Shown piece by piece: positions 37,484-46,521 of a stretch of 64,000 nt of DNA. The stretch comes from JBCCWF01 sp038520475 (GTDB lineage: Bacteria; Cyanobacteriota; Cyanobacteriia; CAKZMO01). Position numbers and translations under genes: made by a program. The first letter of the stretch is position 1, and each line of letters opens with the position of its first letter. The stretch spans positions 1 to 64,000 of the forward strand of contig JBCBLF010000001.1 in the NCBI GenBank assembly GCA_038520475.1. The letters are read 5' to 3'. Under the pieces are notes generated by a model. The model was not told the origin of the DNA. It saw only the letters and a list, made by a program, of their open reading frames with translations, and made no database searches.

Positions 37484-38998
37484 TCAAGGTAATCCGGCTG
37501 ACGGGATGAACATCTGACTCAATTGTCGAAGTTGCCGATTGACCTGTCGTCCAAGCTGAATATGGGGTTCATCTGGGGCGATCGGAATCATCGGGGCGAT
37601 CGCCCCTTGCTTCAACAGTGCTATCACCCGATTGGCTGCCTCCAGCCCCGTCACATAAGCTTTCTCCTGCGACCACGACCCATGTCGAGTTACAATCCAA
37701 TCGCCACTCATGAACACATTGTCAAAGCTAGTGGTACCGGGAAGCATATATTGATAGCTGCCGGGAGAAAAGTGACTAACGGCCTGAGATAGACGAATCA
37801 CGCTACGGTCCATCACCTTAGCATGCTGAAAACCTGGAATACATTGAGTCAAGCGTTGATGGGCGATCGCCACTAGCTCCTCATCTGACAGAGGAAGCAA
37901 CTGATTCGCATGGTAAAAGTCCACCTCAATGACGCTACCCGATACCTCCCGATACTCATCATGGAGGGCATTGAGATCAAAGAAAGTCCACCCTGTCGTT
38001 TCATCAAACCCAAAGCAAGCATTAGACGGACGCGGCACGGTAACCAGCCGATCAAACCAGAGTCGAATCGCAAGCACATCAATGCCCCCAAGATTGCGTA
38101 GATTGCGAAATTCCTCCCGACTACTCAAGGCTGGACTACCTTCAACAATTTTTTTCATCCCGGTAATGCCGACAGAAAAAATAACCGCATCGGTATCAAA
38201 TCGTTCGTTACCACACATCACAGCAGAGACGGTGTCCCCTGTAGATACAATATCGGTGACTCGGCGGTTTGAGAGAACTTGCCCTCCTGATGTCTCAATC
38301 TGCTCAATCCAAGGGCGAAAGATTTTTTCACCCACCGTTCCCCGACACCACACCACATCAAAATCCGGCTGATGAGCCAGGATAAAGTAATACAGCATTC
38401 CCAATGCTGCCGCCGCCGAGCATTGTTCTCCCGGAGCAAACAATCCAACGAGCAACATCGGTTCAAATGCTTCCTTATAGAGTCGTTTGGATACACCGAA
38501 TGATTTGAAGAGTTCCCGTGCGGTCATGGGGTCGTAGCGAGTCCACGCGTCATGGGAATTGTCGAAATCCAAAACTGCATACAGCAAAGGGAGTGCAGAA
38601 AGGCGATCGCTTAGCGGCAGGCGATAAAACTGAGTGTAGAGAAACGTGCCAAGTGGCGTCGGTAGCGGCGGCATGTCTTGAAAGATGGGAGACTCAACCT
38701 CCAGTCCTGCTGGAGAGTATTGAGCCGATCGTGTAAACGGCGTAAAGGGCTGAAGGTCTAGTTCATCAACCAGCGAAAAAATGTTTTGGTAGGGATACCA
38801 AAACCCGTGAATCCCAGCCTCCACTGGACGGCCCTGTTCCGTTTGCCATCCTGCAACGAGTCCACCCGGGTGAGCACCCGCTTCAAGCAACGTGACATCA
38901 TAGCCTTGCTTCGCTAGATGATAGATGGCACCCAAGCCAGCCCAACCCGCTCCTACTACAACAACTTTCGGTTTCTGCTCACCCATTCCACTCTGCAT
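37484..38998 (-). CDS. FAD-dependent amine oxidase/carotenoid desaturase-like oxidoreductase
   Basis: The protein has about 504 residues. The N-terminal Rossmann motif VVVVGAGWAGLGAIYHLAK, followed by VTLLEAGAHPGG, binds FAD. The C-terminal FAD motif lies at NVFMSGDWIVTRHGSWSQEKAYVTG. The overall pattern is that of zeta-carotene-desaturase-like and related flavin oxidoreductases of cyanobacteria, but I cannot decide the substrate. The start at the ATG preceded by GGAGGG with 8-base spacing is preferred over a TTG two codons earlier. A HIP1-rich 3' end is normal for the region. It is divergent from the BrnT/BrnA module. Confidence 0.85.
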   Translation of the reverse strand: MQSGMGEQKPKVVVVGAGWAGLGAIYHLAKQGYDVTLLEAGAHPGGLVAGWQTEQGRPVEAGIHGFWYPYQNIFSLVDELDLQPFTPFTRSAQYSPAGLEVESPIFQDMPPLPTPLGTFLYTQFYRLPLSDRLSALPLLYAVLDFDNSHDAWTRYDPMTARELFKSFGVSKRLYKEAFEPMLLVGLFAPGEQCSAAAALGMLYYFILAHQPDFDVVWCRGTVGEKIFRPWIEQIETSGGQVLSNRRVTDIVSTGDTVSAVMCGNERFDTDAVIFSVGITGMKKIVEGSPALSSREEFRNLRNLGGIDVLAIRLWFDRLVTVPRPSNACFGFDETTGWTFFDLNALHDEYREVSGSVIEVDFYHANQLLPLSDEELVAIAHQRLTQCIPGFQHAKVMDRSVIRLSQAVSHFSPGSYQYMLPGTTSFDNVFMSGDWIVTRHGSWSQEKAYVTGLEAANRVIALLKQGAIAPMIPIAPDEPHIQLGRQVNRQLRQLSQMFIPSAGLP

Positions 38999-39076
38999 TA
39001 ACAATTCCCTCCTTTATCGTTTTGAACAATCGCTTGCTCACTCCACGGGTTGTCTCAACCAATAACAGTACTGTCT

Positions 39077-39104
39077 TTGACAGCGATTCAAGTGTTAGTA
39101 TGCA
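39077..39104 (+). promoter_or_regulatory. Probable promoter/operator of the BrnT/BrnA module
   Basis: A perfect TTGACA (39077-39082) is followed after 16 bases by TATGCA. The -10 region overlaps an imperfect palindrome TGCACA-AA-TGTACA (39101-39114). BrnA-type antitoxins repress their own promoter, so this could be the operator (inference). Confidence 0.45.
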
Positions 39105-39126
39105 CAAATGTACACAGCTATCATGA

Positions 39127-39393
39127 ATGAATTATCAATGGGATGTTAACAAAGCAAATGCCAATTTGGATAAACATGGGATTGACTTTGCAGATGCAAC
39201 ATCTGTCTTTGCGGATGATCTAGCTATCACAATTGAAGATGAACGATTTGATGAAGAACGCTTTATCACCATTGGTTTAGATGCATTCGGTCGCATTCTA
39301 GTTGTTGTTTATACCTGGCGAGAAGATGATATTCGACTTATCTCTGCGAGGAAAGCAACCCGTACGGAGCAAAAACAATACGAGGAAAAATAA
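39127..39393 (+). CDS. brnT: BrnT family toxin
   Basis: The protein has 88 residues. It carries the BrnT signature: YQWDVNKANANLDKHGIDF at the N terminus (W-x-x-x-K-x-x-x-N-x-x-K-H-G-I-x-F), then ADATSVF, RFITIG, a central Val-rich strand and RLISARKATRTEQKQYE at the C terminus, which holds the Arg residues linked with RNase activity in this family. BrnT is an RNase toxin that inhibits translation and is neutralised by BrnA. It is the first gene of an overlapping series: its TAA shares its last A with the ATG of the antitoxin (TAATG). Confidence 0.93.
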   Translation: MNYQWDVNKANANLDKHGIDFADATSVFADDLAITIEDERFDEERFITIGLDAFGRILVVVYTWREDDIRLISARKATRTEQKQYEEK

Positions 39394-39671
39394 TGGAAGC
39401 AGAATACAACTTTAGCAAAGGTAGACGTGGCGCACTTGAACCCACACCATTGGGTAAAACTCGCATCACAATCCGCTTGGATAATGAGATTCTAGAGTGG
39501 TTTCGACAACAAGTGCATGTATCCGGTGGCGGTAACTATCAAACACTGATTAATAATGCATTGCGTGAACATATTCAACACCAGCAAGAACCTATAGAAG
39601 AGGTGTTTCGCCGTGTATTACGAGAGGAACTGCGACTTACTGAAGAGGGAACTGTGACCACACATGAATGA
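39393..39671 (+). CDS. brnA: BrnA family antitoxin
   Basis: The protein has 92 residues. The C-terminal half contains the ribbon-helix-helix DNA-binding segment TRITIRLDNEILEWFRQQ followed by GNYQTLINNALREHI, typical of BrnA-type antitoxins. It binds BrnT and represses the module promoter. The toxin-first order matches other brnTA operons. Its tail of about 25 residues beyond the RHH is longer than usual. The next small frame begins inside its last codons (ATGAATGA). Confidence 0.92.
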   Translation: MEAEYNFSKGRRGALEPTPLGKTRITIRLDNEILEWFRQQVHVSGGGNYQTLINNALREHIQHQQEPIEEVFRRVLREELRLTEEGTVTTHE

Positions 39672-39867
39672 GGGCGATCGCTTCGATAGATTACTGAAAT
39701 ATCTACAACGTTTAAATGCTCTTGCTCATACAGCTAATTTGCAGCGTCAAGCTCTGGCAGAATCGGTGGCACAGGCTTTATTCACTCTAATCAACACACC
39801 TTTTCATTCAAGACCTTTAAGCTTAATAACAGCATTGACATTTATCGTTAGAGCATTTTTCTTTTGA
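39664..39867 (+). CDS. Small protein overlapping brnA and folC
   Basis: The frame has 67 codons. It overlaps the end of brnA by 8 bases and the folC start by 4 bases (TTGA). The N-terminal half is charged and helical (DRFDRLLKYLQRLNALAHTAN); the C-terminal end is hydrophobic (LITALTFIVRAFFF) and could insert in a membrane. I recognise no family. The overlaps on both sides support translation, but it could merely be a bridge frame between the toxin-antitoxin genes and folC. AGGAACTGCG-like purine-rich sequence lies upstream. Confidence 0.4.
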   Translation: MNEGDRFDRLLKYLQRLNALAHTANLQRQALAESVAQALFTLINTPFHSRPLSLITALTFIVRAFFF

Positions 39868-41276
39868 ACCCTTCTGATTCCTCTGCATCTACACACCCAG
39901 AAATTGATCGGCTACTCGACTCCTTTGGACGATTTGGTGTTGACCTTAGCCTCGATCGCATTCTGACCCTGCTAAAAGAACTGGGTAATCCCCACCATCA
40001 GGTTCCCATCATTCATGTGGCAGGCACAAACGGCAAAGGTTCAGTGTGTGCTTATCTCTCGTCAGTGTTGACCCATGCTGGCTATCGAGTGGGTCGATAC
40101 ACGTCGCCTCATTTGGTGAATTGGACCGAGCGAATTTGCATCAACGATCGCCCCATTGCACCCGATGAATTGTTGGCGCTACTTATCAAAATTCAGCAGG
40201 TTATTGGCTCAACATCACCTTCACCCACGCAATTTGAGGTGTTCACCGCGGCCATGTGGCTGTACTTTGCTCGACAATCGGTTGATATCGCGGTCATTGA
40301 AGTGGGCTTAGGGGGCCGACTCGATGCCACCAACGTGTGCGATCGCCCTCTCGTTAGCGTGATTACCTCGATTAGTCGTGACCATTGGCAGCGTCTTGGC
40401 CCAACCCTAGCAGATATTGCAGGGGAGAAAGCTGGAATCTTGAAATCCGGATGTCCTACGGTGATTGGTACACTTCCACCCGATGCAGAAACTGTTGTTA
40501 AGGCTCGCGTTCAAGCATTGTCCTGCCCGGTGTTATGGGTCCCTCCTGCTCAAGAGGTGAAACCAGGAGTTGCTCGACTCGGCCCTCTTCAGCTACCAGA
40601 CGTGAGTTCAGAGATGAATCATGAACGATTGGAACCGGAGATAATCGACCGCACGTTGCCGGCAATCACATACCCCATTGCGTTATTCGGACAGCACCAG
40701 CTGATGAATTCGGCTCTGGCGATCGCCACCATCCAGTTGCTTCAGCATCAGGGTTGGACAATTGATGAATCTGCTATTCAACGTGGGATGGCGGAGACTC
40801 AATGGCCAGCCCGCATTCAATGGGTCTCTGTTAAGGGAATCGAACTGCTGATTGACGGTGCACACAACACAGCTGCTGCTCATACCCTCCGCGAGTATGT
40901 TGATTATGCCGATCGGGTTTCACAGCCCATCCATTGGGTCATGGGAATGCTATCGACCAAGGATCATCACGACATCTTCGAGGCACTTCTGCGATCCGGT
41001 GATCGCCTTTCCATCGTCCCTGTCCCAGATCATCAGTCCGCTGATCCAGCGGAGCTTGCCGTCATGGCTCAACAAATCTGCCCAACGCTGAGTGAATGCC
41101 GTATTTACTCAGACGTATCAGATGCATTGTCAGATGCACTGAAAGAGGCGATCGCCACCAATTCCTCAATAAAATTAGATGCTGCTGGACAGACCTCAAC
41201 CACCGTGTTGTGCGGGTCGCTTTACCTTATCGGATACGTCTTTAAGCATTACCCATTCGAGAGGTCATCAGCATAG
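39864..41276 (+). CDS. folC: Folylpolyglutamate/dihydrofolate synthase FolC
   Basis: The protein has 470 residues. It has the Mur-ligase ATP site HVAGTNGKGSVCAYLSS, the folate segment FEVFTAAMWLYFA, VIEVGLGGRLDATNV, and ISRDHWQRLGPTLADIAGEKAGI, and a C-terminal ligase domain with IDGAHNTAAAHTL. The enzyme adds glutamates to folates and, in bifunctional forms, makes dihydrofolate from dihydropteroate. The only plausible initiation site is TTG at 39864, since the frame has a TAG just upstream and the conserved EIDRLLDSFGRFG follows 12 codons later. This makes folC translation overlap the frame behind brnA, an odd arrangement for a housekeeping gene. Confidence 0.93.
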   Translation: MNPSDSSASTHPEIDRLLDSFGRFGVDLSLDRILTLLKELGNPHHQVPIIHVAGTNGKGSVCAYLSSVLTHAGYRVGRYTSPHLVNWTERICINDRPIAPDELLALLIKIQQVIGSTSPSPTQFEVFTAAMWLYFARQSVDIAVIEVGLGGRLDATNVCDRPLVSVITSISRDHWQRLGPTLADIAGEKAGILKSGCPTVIGTLPPDAETVVKARVQALSCPVLWVPPAQEVKPGVARLGPLQLPDVSSEMNHERLEPEIIDRTLPAITYPIALFGQHQLMNSALAIATIQLLQHQGWTIDESAIQRGMAETQWPARIQWVSVKGIELLIDGAHNTAAAHTLREYVDYADRVSQPIHWVMGMLSTKDHHDIFEALLRSGDRLSIVPVPDHQSADPAELAVMAQQICPTLSECRIYSDVSDALSDALKEAIATNSSIKLDAAGQTSTTVLCGSLYLIGYVFKHYPFERSSA

Positions 41277-41347
41277 GTATGACCAGTCGCGTCTAGCCAA
41301 CTTTTCGACAGCACCTCATTCTTTCATAAATGGGTCTTACATCAAGC

Positions 41348-41417
41348 CTCTAAAACCCAGTGACATATGAGGGGTGCCCCTTGCTGCACACCCTTCATAT
41401 GTCACTGGGTTTTAGAG
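41348..41417. repeat. Long hairpin, 23 bp perfect plus 6 bp
   Basis: Arms 41348-41370 and 41395-41417 pair perfectly, then six further pairs follow (one G-T). The outer arm CTCTAAAAC/GTTTTAGAG is the family C flank seen also at 9854-9940, 30481 and 42240. It lies between convergent folC and dedA-like genes and ends 11 bases from the latter's stop codon, so it may terminate both. Confidence 0.85.
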
Positions 41418-41428
41418 AAATTGTCTGA

Positions 41429-42046
41429 CTAATCCATCGCCTGAGATGGCCGATACTCTCGCCAAATGATGACTCCAATCCAGAGAATGACTAGGATCAG
41501 GGCAAATACAGCAAACTGAGCAACAAGAGCAATCAAGTCCGCTAGGGGAATCAACTGTCCAACAACATAGGATAAACTCACCATTGTTGTGGCCCACGCA
41601 AGCGCTCCTGCTGCATTCCACATTAGAAACTTGAGATAAGGCATCTTTGCCGTTCCGGCAAGGGGGCCAGCAAAGATACGAAGCAACGCAACAAATCGAC
41701 CTAAGAAGACAGCTTTTGCTGCATTCTGTGCAAACTGCTCTCGGACACCAATGAGCTGCTCTTCAGACAAACGAAAAAAGCGACCAACTCGACTGAGCAA
41801 CGACCAACCGCCGTAAAACCCAATCCAATATCCAATGTTGTCACCAATTACAGCACCACACAAAGCGGTCAATAGGACGCCTACGTACTCCAACTCACCG
41901 CTGCCTGCCAAAAATCCTCCAATCAGAGTAATCGTTTCACCCGGCAGAGGAATGCCTGCATTTTCAAGCAAAATGCCAAAGAACACAGCCACATACCCAT
42001 AGTGATGAGCAATATCTTGAAGCGTCTCTAATGAAAGAAATTCCAT
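41429..42046 (-). CDS. DedA family (VTT domain) membrane protein
   Basis: The protein has 205 residues and several membrane helices. It has the family motifs ENAGIPLPGETITLIGG near the N terminus, GDNIGYWIGFYGG, and FLGRFVALLRIFAGPLAGTA with the conserved FxGR-x-R residues, followed by the MPYLKFLMWNAAGALAW region. DedA proteins are lipid scramblases or flippases of the inner membrane, several acting on undecaprenyl phosphate. The length and motifs are normal. No partner gene is adjacent. Confidence 0.92.
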   Translation of the reverse strand: MEFLSLETLQDIAHHYGYVAVFFGILLENAGIPLPGETITLIGGFLAGSGELEYVGVLLTALCGAVIGDNIGYWIGFYGGWSLLSRVGRFFRLSEEQLIGVREQFAQNAAKAVFLGRFVALLRIFAGPLAGTAKMPYLKFLMWNAAGALAWATTMVSLSYVVGQLIPLADLIALVAQFAVFALILVILWIGVIIWREYRPSQAMD

Positions 42047-42418
42047 ACACTTTAATCGCTGAGACCCGAAGGTTAAGTTCTGTTACCCTTCATCGTGACT
42101 CAGTACTATGAGCGTGTCAATTGTCACAGATAAGTGCAGCTTAAGAATTTGCTGAATAAGAGCCATCATTGAACGATGACCCGATAAGAGTCATACATTA
42201 GAATTACCTTGTCGTACGAGGCTATCCTAATCTGTAGATGGTTTTAGAGATGCAAGACAACGACAGTCTGCTGTGCCTGATGTAGCCCGTTATCACTCAT
42301 AATCATGAGTTAGCCCTATTCAGGCGAATAGTGAGAACATGATTGGGCATGGATTCAACAGTAGATTCTGTAGATCCTCCCAATCCTTTTCATCAGCGCT
42401 TCGTCAGGCTCGTTCTCA
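42047..42418. other. Gene-free stretch
   Basis: It separates the upstream region of the DedA gene from the 3' end of the TetR gene. It contains one family C flank (GGTTTTAGAGA at 42240-42250) without an obvious hairpin. Nothing else is seen. Confidence 0.5.
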
Positions 42419-43036
42419 TTAGGATGTTGCTAAAACGCCGTTTAGGAAGATGTCGGCAATGCCTTCAGCCATCTCTTTCATTTGCGCTGGGGATGCATCC
42501 CCAGACATCAATGTGTCTTGACTGAATCCTGCAACCATAAACATGCCAAGAAACACCTTAGCAACGATTCGCGGATTCATACGACGGTAGATACCTCTGT
42601 CCATTGCTGTTTGAAAGAAGGCTTCGGCAACGTCCATCATTTTATCGACCACCTCAGCCTCAATGCGATCGCGTAACTCTGGATGAAACTGAGCTTCCAT
42701 AAAACAGACTCGCATCATGTCTGCATTCTTATGCATATTCAGCATCCGACGACGCATAACCTGCTCAATCGCCTTATAACTGCCCATTTCACTGAGTTCA
42801 GTCAATAAATCTGTGAGTAACTCAACCCATCCTTGGGTGACAACGTTAATCAGGATCGATTTCTTATTCTCAAAATGCCGGAAGAGTGTGCCCTCGGCAA
42901 TGCCAGAAGCATGGGCGAGATCACGCGTTGTTGTTCCTGCATACCCTCGACGGGCAAACAGCTTTTGCGCAGCCTTTAAGATACGAGCTTGAGTCTCCAC
43001 CTCAGATGCTGAGGGGTGATGCACAGTGGCCATCAC
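42419..43036 (-). CDS. TetR/AcrR family regulator
   Basis: The protein has 205 residues. The N-terminal helix-turn-helix is clear: LFARRGYAGTTTRDLAHASG followed by GTLFRHFENKKSIL. The C-terminal ligand domain is helical, with two Met-rich helices (MRRRMLNMHKNADMMRVCFM). Such repressors usually control an adjacent transporter or enzyme, but here the nearest genes are a distant DedA gene and DUF3155, both in the same direction and separated by hundreds of bases. The ligand and targets are unknown. Confidence 0.92.
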   Translation of the reverse strand: MMATVHHPSASEVETQARILKAAQKLFARRGYAGTTTRDLAHASGIAEGTLFRHFENKKSILINVVTQGWVELLTDLLTELSEMGSYKAIEQVMRRRMLNMHKNADMMRVCFMEAQFHPELRDRIEAEVVDKMMDVAEAFFQTAMDRGIYRRMNPRIVAKVFLGMFMVAGFSQDTLMSGDASPAQMKEMAEGIADIFLNGVLATS

Positions 43037-43617
43037 ATAATCACCATTTTTCTAGGAACAATTGCATGGGGCACCCAGCTATCTGCTTTACATAATGGGA
43101 CCTAGCAAAGAATACCCATCAAAATAGCCGTTAGTCGAGTTTCTGAAGGAAACGGTAATCAACAGATTGTGGATATCTCAACAAATCTGATACTAAATTC
43201 CGTTTATTCAGCGATGTCACACGCACTCCATTGTGTAGCGGATACTCATAGAAGACAACTGCATTTACAGAACATAATGATGACAATCGGTTAATTACTA
43301 TCGATGGTCTCAAGCATAAACTTGGTTTCTCGAATCAAATTGGACACTCAGGCAGCGAATTGATTCATAACTCTCTGTTGCAGAGATGCTCACCGAGCGG
43401 TCTCTACAGCAATGTTCGTGCATTCATTTTAGGAAGAGATGTGAGATAGCACTGAGATAGGCATATAAAAATGCCTGGTAGAAGATTCGCCTTTCAAACA
43501 TTAGGCTTCCTACCAGACAAATTTCTATCGGACAAACTGTTCGGGAAAAACTTATGAATCAGTATATGAGCTGATCATTCTAGAAATATCTAATGACACT
43601 TCCATGAACTCATCCAC
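43037..43617. other. Gene-free stretch with a minus-strand terminator
   Basis: A minus-strand frame of 60 codons (43131-43313) exists but has no ribosome-binding site or recognisable features. The terminator for the DUF3155 gene lies at the right end. Otherwise nothing. Confidence 0.5.
43464..43516 (-). terminator. Rho-independent terminator of the DUF3155 gene
   Basis: On the minus strand CTGGTAGGAAGCC...AGGCGAATCTTCTACCAG folds into a stem with an inner GCCT/AGGC pair set and is followed by GCATTTTTATA. It lies about 100 bases beyond the stop codon. Confidence 0.75.
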
Positions 43618-43941
43618 TTAGACAGTAGCTGCTACTGGCAACTCATCTAGCTGATCTTCGTCCTCATCATCAAACTGAAGACTAGGGAACAAGAAGTGAT
43701 TCTCCTCTACATATTGAGCACCGAAAAGTCCCTTTTCTGCCCAGAAATATCGATCTGTTGTGTGCTCATTGCGCTTAACCAACAACAGAGCAGGGGGAGC
43801 AATACCTTCTGTTTTGATGAACTTTCGAGCTGCAGTGACAGGCTTATCCTTACCGCTTTCAATGCTAAACTGGGGAACTTGCTCGAGAATTCTCCGTCCT
43901 TCAAGGCGGCGACGGCTCTTCCGCTTACGTCTTCTAGCCAA
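43618..43941 (-). CDS. DUF3155 family protein
   Basis: The protein has 107 residues. The start MARRRKRKSRRRLEGRRIL is very basic; the centre has KPVTAARKFI, PPALLLVKRNEHTTDRYFWA and EKGLFGAQYVEENHFLFPSL, all characteristic of the cyanobacterial DUF3155 family; the tail is acidic. The basic N terminus suggests binding to RNA or DNA, but the function is not established. Translation starts at TTG, supported by two tandem GGAGG boxes upstream. A good vegetative promoter and a terminator frame the gene, so it is a single-gene unit probably expressed strongly. Confidence 0.92.
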   Translation of the reverse strand: MARRRKRKSRRRLEGRRILEQVPQFSIESGKDKPVTAARKFIKTEGIAPPALLLVKRNEHTTDRYFWAEKGLFGAQYVEENHFLFPSLQFDDEDEDQLDELPVAATV

Positions 43942-43955
43942 CCTCCTTACCTCCT
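43942..43955 (-). promoter_or_regulatory. Tandem ribosome-binding sites before a TTG start
   Basis: Read on the minus strand the sequence is AGGAGGTAAGGAGG directly before TTG. The distal AGGAGG has the ideal 8-base spacing and decides the TTG start; the proximal one abuts the start codon. Confidence 0.7.
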
Positions 43956-44007
43956 AATACGCTATGGCAGATGTAGTAATGGCTACAAATTGTCCTCAAC
44001 CGTAGCG

Positions 44008-44036
44008 AGTATATCGATTTGAATTAAAAATTTCAA
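44008..44036 (-). promoter_or_regulatory. Sigma-70-type promoter of the DUF3155 gene
   Basis: On the minus strand TTGAAA (44031-44036), 17 bases, then TATACT (44008-44013). The leader would be about 60 nt. Confidence 0.65.
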
Positions 44037-44232
44037 CTTACTTTAATCTTTCGATACGTAAATAATAATATTTTCACTGACATTTCGATAGATAAAACCC
44101 TTTGATATCCATAATCTCAGCTTTTGTAAGGGATGCTACGTAGAAAACTTTAATTTATGTTAACAATCTGAATTTAATCCTCATTATTAAGTGTGTTTTA
44201 CCATTGAGATCACGCCGTTGGTCAACTCATGA

Positions 44233-45885
44233 ATGTCTGCTAGTCCAGAATTTATTCAAATCTGTCAGGCCCAATTTGGAATTCTCTCGGATGTACTTGG
44301 GGCATCACTATGCATTGTGTACCTCAATGACGCGCTGCCTGGAGAAGGAGCTAGTAAGCTGGTGCCAGTTCTCGCATACCCTGAGGACCTCATGCCCTGG
44401 GCCGAAACAGAACTACTGTCATGGATTCAGCGAAAGCAATATCCAGAAGCTTCTCTGATTGACTCCTTCACAGCTGATGAGCCATCACGATCAATGCAGG
44501 TAGAGGTTGATCGTGACTCGGCGATTCGTGATGTAACGGTTGAGTTAAGTGTCAATGATTTAAATGCCAAACAGCATCTTGCAAAGCAATCGTCATCGAA
44601 TATCAAGGCTGATCGAATTTTGAATGTGACGGACAGCAATAGTGATAGCCACAACCAAGATGTACAATTTTCAGCGATCGCCGAAAACCGAGATTCACCA
44701 TCAGATTCCTCAACCTTATCGATCGCACCTCTCACACCAGAAGCATCGGTTCATCATCAACATCAGATTGCATTGCCGTTGATTTACGAGGGCATCATGG
44801 TGGGGCTACTCGTCACTGGACGTCCTGACCGATTTTGGACCGACCAAGAACACGATCACATCGAGCAAATTGCTAAAACATTGAGCATCTCCTCGGTGGT
44901 TGATCGCCGCGAACGCTGGTTAGAAGAACAACTCCACACCCAAGCACGATATCCATCACCAACATTTCAGCGAAATGTGTTTGATGATTTGATTCATCAG
45001 TTTCGGAATCCTCTCACAGCAATGCGAACGTTTGGAAAACTACTGATGCGTCGGTTACCATCAAGCGATCGCAACTTTGGGGTGGCAGAAAGTATTGTTC
45101 GTGAAAGCGATCGACTCCAGGAACTCTTGCAGTATTTCAAGGTGGCTCTTGATCAAGAGACTCCCCAAATGATGGATAGCGTTACTGCACAGCTTCCCCC
45201 TGCGCTTTTTCCGCAGGCTGATGGCGATGCTCAAGGTGTTTCCAGCGCATCTGAGCAGGCCAACCATCACGTAGACGGTGGAATCTATCATTCTGCTGAA
45301 TCGCTCTCTCATGAATCCACTATTGATGTGTCGTCCAGTGCAACGTATTTAACTGGACATGATATTACCCCGGTATCGTGTGGGTTGACAGATGTGCTAG
45401 CCCCCCTAGTCGATGTCGCCTGGGCGATCGCCCAGGACAAAGACATTGCCTTAAGTGTGGAGCTTGCACCCAATGCATCCCCTGTGTCGGCAGATCCTAA
45501 GGGACTGCAAGAAGTATTCAGCAATCTGATTGACAATGCGGTTAAATACACGCCATCTGGAGGACACGTCCTCATTCGGGTACCGGCTCCACAGTCTGAA
45601 CACCAAGCCGTTATTGTTGCGGATACCGGGCCAGGGATTCCCGACGCTGATCAAGAACGGTTGTTTGAACGCCATTTTCGAGGGGTCCAAGAAGCAGGTG
45701 ATATTCCAGGAACGGGACTAGGATTGGCGATCGCCCATGATTTAATCGAAAAAATGGAGGGCATCATTAGCGCCTACAGCCCTGTGTCGATAGCTCCTTT
45801 GCTCTCAGACTGGTCGTCGATGAATGGAGCGTCTTCAGGAACAGCCTTCATCGTTTGGTTAAAACGAGCGGATCGCATGGCCTAA
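44233..45885 (+). CDS. GAF-domain sensor histidine kinase
   Basis: The protein has 550 residues with no membrane helix. The N-terminal GAF-like domain (~1-220) is split by a Ser/Asp-rich low-complexity insert at about 85-170. The dimerisation box follows with the phosphoacceptor His at 255 (DLIHQFRNPLTAMRT). A second low-complexity insert precedes the ATPase domain, which has NLIDNAVKYTPSGG (N box), VVADTGPGIPD (G1), ERHFRG and GTGLGLAIAHDLIEKM (G2). It should autophosphorylate and pass the phosphate to a response regulator, but none is adjacent, so it is an orphan kinase. The ligand of the GAF domain is unknown. Confidence 0.9.
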   Translation: MSASPEFIQICQAQFGILSDVLGASLCIVYLNDALPGEGASKLVPVLAYPEDLMPWAETELLSWIQRKQYPEASLIDSFTADEPSRSMQVEVDRDSAIRDVTVELSVNDLNAKQHLAKQSSSNIKADRILNVTDSNSDSHNQDVQFSAIAENRDSPSDSSTLSIAPLTPEASVHHQHQIALPLIYEGIMVGLLVTGRPDRFWTDQEHDHIEQIAKTLSISSVVDRRERWLEEQLHTQARYPSPTFQRNVFDDLIHQFRNPLTAMRTFGKLLMRRLPSSDRNFGVAESIVRESDRLQELLQYFKVALDQETPQMMDSVTAQLPPALFPQADGDAQGVSSASEQANHHVDGGIYHSAESLSHESTIDVSSSATYLTGHDITPVSCGLTDVLAPLVDVAWAIAQDKDIALSVELAPNASPVSADPKGLQEVFSNLIDNAVKYTPSGGHVLIRVPAPQSEHQAVIVADTGPGIPDADQERLFERHFRGVQEAGDIPGTGLGLAIAHDLIEKMEGIISAYSPVSIAPLLSDWSSMNGASSGTAFIVWLKRADRMA

Positions 45886-46521
45886 GTAGTTCTACCAGAT
45901 CAGTTTGGAATTGGAATTGACCCTGTAATTTGCTAGTTAAGCGGGAGATGGACACCTAATCGATGCCTTACGATAAAGGTGTGAACTACATTTGCGCGGT
46001 AGGAACGATAATTACCGCAATGATGCCGGATTATGTCTACCAGGGTTAGAAAGCATTCTTAGAGCCAGGAGTTGTTTTCCTTACAGCCTCATATCAGCAA
46101 TTTACCGGATGTTTTGGATCAACCCCTTACCCGATCATAGAAAAAATTAAAAATCAAGATAAAAACCGCACCAGATTCAGGATTGAAAGCTAGGAAGCGT
46201 TTTCGTAAAGTTCTTGTACCGCTAGAGCTTTATGATTCTCTGGCCTGTTCTTTACATATGGATTTGGTGCCACATGTTTAAGGCAGCACAGCATTCAACT
46301 GTTAGAGCCAACCGTGTTGATTGAGTCACACATCAACAAGCCCAGAGTTTTACAATGATGGGCTTTTCTGTGTCGAAATCGGCTCACCAGGATGAAACCA
46401 AAGTGCTTAATTTAAGATGGCTTTAGACATGTGAAATAACAGCCCCTGGTCTCCTCAACACTGCTTCCACGTAGGCATTAGCGATTCGCTGATGTCTCAC
46501 TGTTCAGATGTGATGTTTCCG
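45886..46521. other. Gene-free stretch
   Basis: AT-rich sequence contains a probable terminator near 46338. No frame is convincing. A 60-codon frame at the right end contains the small conserved-looking gene listed next. Confidence 0.5.
46338..46369 (+). terminator. Probable terminator
   Basis: AAGCCCA and TGGGCTT form a 7-bp stem with a 14-nt loop, followed by TTCTGTGT. It lies 450 bases after the kinase gene, so what transcript it ends is unclear. Confidence 0.4.

Noticed and set aside
44204..44458. An 84-codon frame at the start of the histidine kinase
   Set aside because: It is an alternative frame over the kinase N terminus, rich in Arg/Ser/Cys without domain signal.
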